From JBBDSV01 sp040904785 (GTDB taxonomy: Bacteria; Actinomycetota; Nitriliruptoria; Nitriliruptorales; Nitriliruptoraceae), in NCBI GenBank assembly GCA_040904785.1, contig JBBDSV010000082.1:1-64000 (forward strand): a stretch of DNA of 64,000 nucleotides, given 5' to 3'. A program made the position numbers and the translations under genes. Shown in pieces: positions 58,124 through 64,000 of this stretch (position 1 is the stretch's first letter; each line of letters opens with the position of its first letter). Below the pieces are notes generated by a model. It ran no database searches, was not told the DNA's origin, and saw only the letters and a program-made list of their open reading frames with translations.

Positions 58124-59320
58124 TCATCCCGCGATCGCGGCCCATGCCGCACCGATGGCACCGCCGACCGGGACGAGCACGAGTGCACTGACCCGGGTGA
58201 ACAACAGCGCCGCTAACGCCGCGACTGCGATGAATGCGGTCGGCACGTCGACGATGACGCGCATGCCGATCTCGATGGCGACAGCGAGCATCACGCCGAG
58301 CACTGCGGCGGTAAGGCCACGCAACACCTGTGCGGCCAGCGTCGAGCGCTTGACCGCCGGCATGATCCGACCCAGCAGCATCGCAAGAAAGAACGACGGC
58401 AAGAAGATCGCCGTCGTGGCAACGAGCGCACCGGGCACACCGGAGAGGATGTAGCCAACGGCCGTCGAGACGGTGAACAGCGGTCCGGGCGTCATCTCGC
58501 CAATGACGATCGCCTCCAGCAGCTGGGCGGTCGACAGCAACCCGGCTCGTTCGACGAGATCGGTCTGCAAGTAGGCGACGAGCAGATAGCCCGAACCGAA
58601 CAGTGTGATCCCGAACTTGGTGAACAGCCACGCGAGCTGACCCAGTGGTGTCGGATCGGTACCAGGGGCGGCACCGAGCATCCATGGGCTCAGGCCGGCG
58701 AGCAGCCCGCCCGCACCGCTGAACGGCCAGCGCCACGAACCGTAGAGCGCGATCCCGGCTAGGGCGCCCGCGGCCAGCACGATCAGCTCGCTGACCCCAA
58801 CGAGCCCCGCGGCGAGCGCGGCGACGAACACCAGTCGCGTTCGCCATTCGTCGGCGGCTCGCGGCGCCAGCCGCACCATCGCGAGGACGATGATTGCCAG
58901 CACGACCGGCTGGATGCCGGCAAACACCGCATCCATGACCGGCAGCTCACGGAATCGGACGTAGGCGACGCTGATGGCCAGCGTGATCGCCGCCGCAGGC
59001 AGGATGAATGCGCCACCGGCCGCCCACACGCCAGCCGGACCACGCTGCACATAGCCGACGTGCATCGTCATCTGGGTCGAATTCGGGCCGGGCAGCAGGT
59101 TCGTCGCGGCCATGAGATCCAGGAAGTGCCTGCGGTCGACCCACCGGCGACGCTCGACGATCTCCTTATCCATCATCGCGATGTGCGCGACCGGCCCGCC
59201 GAACGCCACGACGCCGAGCTTGAAGAACATGCCGATCAGCTGCGGCCACGTGGCGGCCCGGTCGGCGAACTCTGGCTGGTACGGGCGCAGCGTCGACGGT
59301 GACGGAGAATCGGTGGCCAC
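58124..59320 (-). CDS. chrA: Chromate transporter (ChrA, two-domain)
   Basis: The 398-residue long-chain CHR protein has two homologous halves. The first has LIGMFFKLGVVAFGGPVAHI and ATNLLPGPNSTQMTMHVGYV; the second has LAWLFTKFGITLFGSGYLLV and EAIVIGEMTPGPLFTVSTAV. The FGGP and PGP motifs are family hallmarks. It exports chromate, probably in exchange with sulfate or by proton coupling. The GTG at 59320 begins a ~30-residue soluble lead. Sulfate-like chemistry fits the general sulfur theme. Confidence 0.92.
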   Translation of the reverse strand: MATDSPSPSTLRPYQPEFADRAATWPQLIGMFFKLGVVAFGGPVAHIAMMDKEIVERRRWVDRRHFLDLMAATNLLPGPNSTQMTMHVGYVQRGPAGVWAAGGAFILPAAAITLAISVAYVRFRELPVMDAVFAGIQPVVLAIIVLAMVRLAPRAADEWRTRLVFVAALAAGLVGVSELIVLAAGALAGIALYGSWRWPFSGAGGLLAGLSPWMLGAAPGTDPTPLGQLAWLFTKFGITLFGSGYLLVAYLQTDLVERAGLLSTAQLLEAIVIGEMTPGPLFTVSTAVGYILSGVPGALVATTAIFLPSFFLAMLLGRIMPAVKRSTLAAQVLRGLTAAVLGVMLAVAIEIGMRVIVDVPTAFIAVAALAALLFTRVSALVLVPVGGAIGAAWAAIAG

Positions 59321-59526
59321 GACGACGGCTCCAGGGCTGTGACGACGCCGCGAGCCTAACCGTGCCCTCGCGTGGTCCAGCGTGAACGAGGCACGATCCG
59401 CAACCCATCCTGTGCGGTGGCCGCGACGAACGCACCGACGGAACGGCAGACATGCTGGACGGTCGACCAGACGGTCGCCGCGGACTAGTTTCGTTCGCAC
59501 ACACTCGCACGACCCAAGGGACGGAC

Positions 59527-60630
59527 GTGCAGGTCGACGACGAGGCGTTGCGACGCGCCTACATCGTCACGCTCGTGGTGCCACTGGCGTTCATCGTCGC
59601 CATGTGGGCGGCCATCGGCACCCCTACGGTGTTCATTCGGCTCATCCTGCCCTTCGTCGCGGTCGCACTGGGCAGCCTGCTCATCGGCGTCGTCACCCGC
59701 ACGCTGCCGCTGCGCGTCATCGGACCGGTGATGTTCGTCGTTCCCACCGCCGTGCTGTTCGTCCGCGTGATGCTGTGGCGCATCGACGTGCTGCCCGAGT
59801 CCGGCGAGATGACCGACCAGTTCGTCGAAGCCGTCTGGTTCATCGTCGTCTTTCCGCTCGCGTTTCTCGTGTTCGGCACCCGGCGAGGCCTGCAGGTGAG
59901 CATCGCCGCCTACGCCGGATTCGTGCTGGCCAGCAGCGACCTGCTCGTCGCCGCCCTGACGTCGGGCACGTTCGACGCGGCATTCCTGCAGGCACTGAGC
60001 CTGCCCGCGGTGTTCGCCGTGCTCATCGGTCTGCTGTGGGTGCTGGCGTCCCGGCTCGAGCGGATGGTTGCCGAACGGGAACGCGCCGAAGCGTTCGCGC
60101 GGCAGGCATTCACCGATCCACTGACAGGCGCGGCGAATCGACGGCGCCTCGAAGGCCGGCTCGACGAACTGTTCGACGCCGCCCGCGCGGGCGGCCCGCT
60201 GTTCTCCGTGGTGCTCGCCGATCTCGATCATTTCAAGCACATCAACGACACCGCCGGGCATGATGCCGGAGACCGTGCGCTGGCGGCCGTCGTCGAGCGG
60301 CTGCGTGCCGGGGTCCGCGACTCCGACCTCGTCGGGCGCTGGGGCGGCGAAGAATTCGTTCTCATCGCCGCTGACACCACCTACGAGGACGCCCTCGAGG
60401 TTGCCGAACGGTGCCGGCGCGAAATTCGTGCCACGCCGATTGCGGCGCTCCACGTCACTGCGAGTTTCGGCGTGTCCGCCTACCACGACTCCGACGACAT
60501 GCGATCGCTGATGCGTCGTGCCGACCTGGCGTTGTACACCGCCAAGAACGAGGGCCGGGACCGCGTCGTAGGCCTTCCAGCGCTGGTCGACCCCAGCGAT
60601 GTCGACGCTGTCGACCGCATACGGCCGTGA
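59527..60630 (+). CDS. Membrane-bound diguanylate cyclase
   Basis: The 367-residue protein starts with five or six membrane helices (AYIVTLVVPLAFIVAMWAAI, FVAVALGSLLIGVVT, IGPVMFVVPTAVLFVRVMLW, AVWFIVVFPLAFLVFG). A linking coiled coil follows, then a GGDEF domain: FTDPLTGAANRRRLEGRLDE, VVLADLDHFKHINDTAGHDA, DLVGRWGGEEFVLIAADTTY and a TASFGVS strand. The catalytic loop GGEEF is intact, so it should make cyclic-di-GMP. An RxxD inhibitory site precedes the active loop (RAGVRDSD). GTG at 59527 was chosen as the first start before the membrane region. Confidence 0.9.
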   Translation: MQVDDEALRRAYIVTLVVPLAFIVAMWAAIGTPTVFIRLILPFVAVALGSLLIGVVTRTLPLRVIGPVMFVVPTAVLFVRVMLWRIDVLPESGEMTDQFVEAVWFIVVFPLAFLVFGTRRGLQVSIAAYAGFVLASSDLLVAALTSGTFDAAFLQALSLPAVFAVLIGLLWVLASRLERMVAERERAEAFARQAFTDPLTGAANRRRLEGRLDELFDAARAGGPLFSVVLADLDHFKHINDTAGHDAGDRALAAVVERLRAGVRDSDLVGRWGGEEFVLIAADTTYEDALEVAERCRREIRATPIAALHVTASFGVSAYHDSDDMRSLMRRADLALYTAKNEGRDRVVGLPALVDPSDVDAVDRIRP

Positions 60631-60679
60631 CCGGGGATCATCTCGCCGACGATCCGGGTGCGCCGTTACGCTCACCGCC

Positions 60680-61117
60680 ATGGATCCCCGCAACGTCTTC
60701 GGCGAGCCGCTGCAGCAGTGCAGCACTGACCCGCTGACCGGATGGCACCGCGACGGGTCGTGCCGGACGGGGCTGGGCGACGTCGGCAGCCACACGATCT
60801 GTGCGGTCATGACGGCAGCGTTCCTCGACCATCAGGCCGCGATCGGCAATGACCTCATCACGGCACGGCCCGAATTCCACTTTCCTGGCCTGGTTCCGGG
60901 TGACCGGTGGTGCGTGACTGCGCCCAACTGGTTGCGCGCCCACCGCGATGGTGCGGCGGCTCCGGTGGTGCTCGCGGCGACGTCACTGGCCGCGCTCGAC
61001 ATCGTCGACCTTGATGTGTTGGCCGGCTACGCCGTCGACGTTCCCGACGACCCGCGTGCACTCGACGACGTCGGTCGCGACGATCCTCGCGACCGCGACA
61101 CCGGCGACGCGGACTAG
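60680..61117 (+). CDS. DUF2237 family protein
   Basis: The 145-residue protein matches DUF2237 closely: NVFGEPLQQCSTDPLTGWHR, DGSCRTGLGDVGSHTICAVM, TAAFLDHQAAIGNDLITARP, EFHFPGLVPGDRWCVTAPNW and VVLAATSLAALDIVDLDVLA. Three conserved cysteines (QQC, GSC, RWC region) and a histidine could bind metal. The function is unknown. The acidic C-terminal tail is variable in the family. Confidence 0.9.
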   Translation: MDPRNVFGEPLQQCSTDPLTGWHRDGSCRTGLGDVGSHTICAVMTAAFLDHQAAIGNDLITARPEFHFPGLVPGDRWCVTAPNWLRAHRDGAAAPVVLAATSLAALDIVDLDVLAGYAVDVPDDPRALDDVGRDDPRDRDTGDAD

Positions 61118-61148
61118 GTGTAGTTCCTCGCAAGGTTGTTTACAAAGT

Positions 61149-61197
61149 GAGAGCCTCCCGGCTCATCCGGCGAAGAACGAGCAAACGGGAGGCTCTC
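61149..61197 (+). promoter_or_regulatory. Hairpin that covers the ribosome-binding site of the nitroreductase gene
   Basis: GAGAGCCTCCCG (61149-61160) and CGGGAGGCTCTC (61186-61197) are perfect 12-base complements around a 25-base loop. The right arm contains GGGAGG, the only good ribosome-binding site for the GTG at 61198, five bases further on. In RNA the stem would hide it. There is no T run, so a terminator is less likely. The layout suggests translational control by structure opening (heat, ligand, protein or antisense). Confidence 0.6.
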
Positions 61198-61668
61198 GTG
61201 GAGCATCGTAGAGCGAAGCTGTCGGTCGAAGGCCGACGGCTCCTCGCCGCCCGCCGTCGGGCGCGCGACACTGTCCTCTCCCGGCCCAAGGCGATCCCGA
61301 TGCCGATGCCCAATTGGTGGCGCACGATCAACAAGCACGTCTTCAACCCGCCCGAACTGCGTCGCGGCGCGCGCCCGGTACTGATGCACGTCGGCCGGCG
61401 GTCAGGCACGACCTACCGCACGCCGCTCGAGGCGCACCGGGTCGCAGACGGGGTCGTGTTCGTGCTCGTCTACGGACGTCGGTCCGACTGGGCACGCAAT
61501 GTGCTCGCAGCCGGCCGTGCCCACCTGACGATCGATGGCACGACGCTCGAATTGACCCGCCCGCGGATCGTCCGCGCCGAAGACGTGTGGTCCGAACTCG
61601 GCGATGTGCCGCGGCCACCGAAACTGCTGCGTATCACCGAATGCCTGCGCGCGGACGTGGTGACGTGA
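61198..61668 (+). CDS. Deazaflavin (F420)-dependent nitroreductase family protein
   Basis: The 156-residue product of the DDN/DUF385 type includes MPNWWRTINKHVFNPPELRR, GARPVLMHVGRRSGTTYRTP then LEAHRVADGVVFVLVYG, DWARNVLAAGRAHLTIDGTT and LELTRPRIV. These split-barrel enzymes use F420H2 (or flavins/heme) to reduce nitro compounds, quinones or unsaturated substrates; they are common in actinobacteria. The GTG start directly follows the hairpin described above. The leading ~30 residues are basic. Confidence 0.87.
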   Translation: MEHRRAKLSVEGRRLLAARRRARDTVLSRPKAIPMPMPNWWRTINKHVFNPPELRRGARPVLMHVGRRSGTTYRTPLEAHRVADGVVFVLVYGRRSDWARNVLAAGRAHLTIDGTTLELTRPRIVRAEDVWSELGDVPRPPKLLRITECLRADVVT

Positions 61669-61752
61669 CATCCGCGGCACGCACGACGCAGCACCGCTTG
61701 CCTTGACACGCGCCAGCCGACAGGCGCCCACCAGCACGCCGGTGCGCCAACC

Positions 61753-62485
61753 GTGGACACTGACACGTCCGCTGACCGGACGAGGCCTGCCGTGCGCGTA
61801 CCTGCGATCACCGCGCTTGACGAGCATCCGTGGCGGGTCATCGTCGCGACGATCGTCGCGGTCAACCTCGGCTACGTCGCGTTGCCGGCGGACTGTCGCA
61901 GGCACCTTTCTCGAGCGCGGCGGCGGTCTTCATGGCGGGCGCGGGCGGCGTGCGCATCCTGCGCGAAGGGTGGTTCGCCCACACGCCGTGGACGTGCCTG
62001 TTCGTCGCGGGAGTCGTCTACGGGCGCATCTCCCCGGTCTGGGAGGTGTGGGGCTGGTTGTCGGCGGGAGACCGGCCGTTCCCGTCGTAGATCGACGGCG
62101 TCTACGCGGTGGCCTGTCCCGCCGCGACCACCTTCCTCCTGCAGGTGATCCGCATCCGCTCCCGCGAGGCGGGCAATCGGAAGCGTCCCGACATCGTCGC
62201 GCTCGTCGACGCGGCGATCCTGGCGGTCGCGGCATCGACCCCGACGATCGCGAGCGGATCTTCAAACTGTTCGCCCGCACCGCCGATGGCAGCAAGATCG
62301 CCGGTTCGGGAATCGGGCAGGCGACCTGCCGACGCATCGCCGAGCAGCACGGCGGAGTGATCGTCGCCGAGCCGCAGGACATCGGCAGCGCATTGGTGCT
62401 CGAACTGCCGCCGCCGAAGGCAGCTGACGCGGATCACGGCGACGTGGCCACGGGCGTGCAGCGCAGCGGAGAGCAATCGGCTTGA
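61753..62485 (+). pseudogene. Membrane sensor histidine kinase, decayed
   Basis: Pieces of a sensor kinase lie in order but in three frames: DEHPWRVIVATIVAVNLGYV (first helix), then VFMAGAGGVRILREGWFAHT and WTCLFVAGVVYGRISPVWEV, a TAG at 62088-62090 inside PFPS-stop-IDGVYAVACP, then VALVDAAILAV, and finally the end of a HATPase domain, DPDDRERIFKLFARTADGSK, IAGSGIGQATCRRIAEQHGG and VIVAEP. The histidine (H-box), N-box and most of the ATPase are absent. Frameshifts plus a large deletion show it is a true pseudogene. Confidence 0.78.
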
Positions 62486-62529
62486 CTCCCCGTGGCGGGC
62501 ACGCGCCGGCGTGGTGCCAACGAGAAGTC

Positions 62530-63105
62530 ATGGATGCTCTCGATGTTGCCGTGTCCGCGGTTGTCGCCGTGCTGGCGGGCACGGCGATCGTGCTCTACAA
62601 CCGCCTCATCGCGACGCGTGTCCGTGTCGACGAAGCACTCGCACAGGTCGAAACCGATCTGCAACGCCGCCACGACCTGGTTGGCCGGCTCGCGTCGACC
62701 GTCGCCGCCGCCGCGACGCACGAGCGGCGTGCGATCGACGCTGTGCTGTCCGCACGCACCGCAGCCCTTCGACCACCGAACGCCGAGATAGCCGAGGTCG
62801 CCGATGCGGACCTCCAGCGCGCGACCGCACAATTGATTGCCGTAGCCGAGGACTTCCCCGACTTGCGGGCGGACGGCGCGTTTTCGCAGATGCAAGCGGA
62901 ACTCGCCGACACCGAGTCGCGACTGGCGTTCGCCCGTGATTTCGCCGCACACCGCATCGCCGCCTACCACGAGCGGCTTGACACGTTCCCATCGTCGATC
63001 ATCGCGCGCCTCGCGCGCTTTGAGCACCGCACGATGTTCGTCGCCGACCACGATGCGCGCCACTCCCCCGCCGTCTCCTCGGGACCACGCGACGTGGCGT
63101 CATGA
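62530..63105 (+). CDS. LemA family membrane protein
   Basis: The 191-residue protein has an N-terminal helix (VAVSAVVAVLAGTAIVLYNR) and the LemA helical bundle: RVRVDEALAQVETDLQRRHD, LVGRLASTVAAAATHERRAI, DAVLSARTAAL and LADTESRLAFARDFAAHRIA then AYHERLDTFPSSIIARL. LemA is often encoded next to DUF2207 proteins, as here, with an ATGA overlap. Its role is poorly understood; it may help shape or hold membrane complexes. Confidence 0.9.
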   Translation: MDALDVAVSAVVAVLAGTAIVLYNRLIATRVRVDEALAQVETDLQRRHDLVGRLASTVAAAATHERRAIDAVLSARTAALRPPNAEIAEVADADLQRATAQLIAVAEDFPDLRADGAFSQMQAELADTESRLAFARDFAAHRIAAYHERLDTFPSSIIARLARFEHRTMFVADHDARHSPAVSSGPRDVAS

Positions 63106-64000
63106 GCCGCAGCATGCGTCTGGCCGTCTCCGCGGTCATCGTCGCGATGGCCGCCGGCATCGTCGTCGCCGTCGCCGCGCTTGCCACCGCCGCCTCGACG
63201 GACGACGCCTTCGCCGTCGACGATTTTCATCGCCGTGTTGTCGTCGGCGACGACGGCGCGCTGGAGATCAGCGAGGACATCGCCGTGACGTTCCACGAGC
63301 CCCGGCGCGGACTGCTCCGCGACGTCGAGCCCGACGGACCAGCCGGGGCCGTCACGACGCACGTGCTCGGCGTCGACCGCGGCGGTGCCGACGAACCGTT
63401 CACCGTCGAGCCGCAGGAGGACGGCGGCACACGCATTCGCATCGGCGATGCAGACGTGACCCATGCACCGGGACCGCAGGACTACCGACTGGACATGCGC
63501 ATCAGCGGACTGCTGTTCCGCCCGCAGGGTCGCGAATCCTCGGCCCAACTGCGGATGGACATTCCCGGTGACGGATGGACCACGACGATCACGGCAACGG
63601 AACTCGTCGTCGAGCTGCCCGTACCACCATCCGACGTGCACTGTGTTGCCGGCGGTGCGCGAGCAACCGAACCATGTCGCGACGTGACCGTCGACGGCAG
63701 GGTCGTGATCGCCACGATGCCACCGCTCGGTCCTGGCCAGACCGGCACGGTCGCGATCGAATTTCCCGCCGCTGCGATCACCGCGAACCTGCCCGTCGTC
63801 GACGTCACGCCACTGACGAAGACGTCGTGGTCAGCGACCCGATCGTTGCCGCTCGTCGGCGCAACCCTGCTGCTGTTCCTGCTGGCCGCGCTGCCCGTAG
63901 CACTCCTTGAAGCATTCCGGGCACACAGTGTGTATCGCGATGCGGTCACCGACCCGCACCTTCACGACCGCGTCACGCCAATCGCCGAACTCGTGCCTCC
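63102..64000 (+). CDS. DUF2207 membrane protein, 5' part
   Basis: The open frame starts at an ATG overlapping the LemA stop and runs off the window end, so 299 residues are visible. A signal peptide (RLAVSAVIVAMAAGIVVAVA) precedes an extracytoplasmic DUF2207 region (VVVGDDGALEISEDIAVTFH, EPRRGLLRDVEPDG, QDYRLDMRISGLLFR). A membrane helix follows near the end (LPLVGATLLLFLLAALPVAL). The rest, usually with further helices and a glycine-rich tail, lies outside. Function is unknown. Confidence 0.85.
   Translation, partial: MSRSMRLAVSAVIVAMAAGIVVAVAALATAASTDDAFAVDDFHRRVVVGDDGALEISEDIAVTFHEPRRGLLRDVEPDGPAGAVTTHVLGVDRGGADEPFTVEPQEDGGTRIRIGDADVTHAPGPQDYRLDMRISGLLFRPQGRESSAQLRMDIPGDGWTTTITATELVVELPVPPSDVHCVAGGARATEPCRDVTVDGRVVIATMPPLGPGQTGTVAIEFPAAAITANLPVVDVTPLTKTSWSATRSLPLVGATLLLFLLAALPVALLEAFRAHSVYRDAVTDPHLHDRVTPIAELVP

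Noticed and set aside
59485..60810. 441-residue minus-strand open frame opposite the diguanylate cyclase
   Set aside because: The opposite strand carries a complete GGDEF protein with membrane helices; this frame is Gln/His/Asp-rich with no domain.
61149..61197. The 12-base hairpin as a terminator of the DUF2237 gene
   Set aside because: The 25-base loop is long, no T run follows, and the right arm ends one base before the next start codon, so a translation-control element fits better.
1..64000. CRISPR arrays, tRNA or rRNA genes, insertion sequences or prophage genes
   Set aside because: No regularly spaced repeats, cloverleaf-like sequences, transposase motifs or phage structural proteins were seen by reading; a dedicated tRNA scan was not possible here.

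Overview
The window is GC-rich, densely packed bacterial chromosome with frequent 4-base ATGA/GTGA gene overlaps and many GTG starts. DUF3159, DUF2237, an F420-type (deazaflavin-dependent) nitroreductase, an MpaB/DUF2236 oxygenase, a baeRF protein and a LemA-DUF2207 pair point to Actinomycetota, possibly an Acidimicrobiia-like or other deep lineage. This assignment rests on gene content only. The piece looks like a draft or metagenome scaffold: it contains a run of 100 N whose two flanks are the same 39 bases, and several genes carry single-base frameshifts in short homopolymers. No rRNA, tRNA, CRISPR array, insertion sequence or phage gene was seen.

Layout. 1-7.5 kb: transport and accessory genes (CaCA exchanger, AI-2E transporter, MazEF-type toxin-antitoxin, a frameshifted rifampin ADP-ribosyltransferase beside a TetR regulator, a frameshifted RibD/DHFR-like gene, DUF3159, VOC protein). 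7.6-14 kb: redox and sulfur genes (ABM protein, HdrB-like CCG protein, then an operon of SQR-like flavoprotein, DUF1641, DsrC/TusE-like and DsrE2-like proteins). 14-18 kb: oxygenase, SDRs, ankyrin protein, ArsR regulator and a broken SRPBCC gene. 18-29.5 kb: a stress/dormancy-like block (PEP synthase, Hsp20, baeRF3 coupled to a truncated GroEL, HPF, P-type ATPase, ZIP transporter, cupredoxin, BON-DUF2267), joined at 33.8 kb by a phosphoribosyltransferase-hydrolase fusion. 29.4-36 kb: ArsR-SRPBCC pair with a clear operator, DUF1801 pair, GNAT pseudogene, SDR, two secreted proteins. 36.5-41.6 kb: a GGDEF-EAL protein and two flavoprotein oxidoreductases.

41.6-52.6 kb holds the most coherent system: an ABC importer (binding protein, two permeases, ATPase) overlapping a CDP-alcohol phosphatidyltransferase gene, with a TVP38/TMEM64 protein, CcdA, TlpA, a two-domain rhodanese and a YeeE/YedE transporter beside it. 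This gene set resembles the poorly characterised ydjXYZ-ynjABCDEF cluster of Escherichia coli. Two DUF3179 proteins then bracket an ECF sigma factor, its zinc-finger partner and a flavodoxin-type reductase. 56-64 kb: DUF4389, ABC-transporter remnants, a DsrE protein, chromate transporter, diguanylate cyclase, DUF2237, a nitroreductase whose ribosome-binding site lies in a hairpin, a histidine kinase pseudogene, and LemA plus DUF2207 running off the end.

Taken together the window is rich in sulfur and thiol chemistry (SQR-like, DsrC, DsrE2, DsrE, rhodanese, YeeE/YedE, TlpA/CcdA, HdrB-like) and in stress-survival functions. It also shows genuine gene decay, mixed with what are probably uncorrected sequencing indels.
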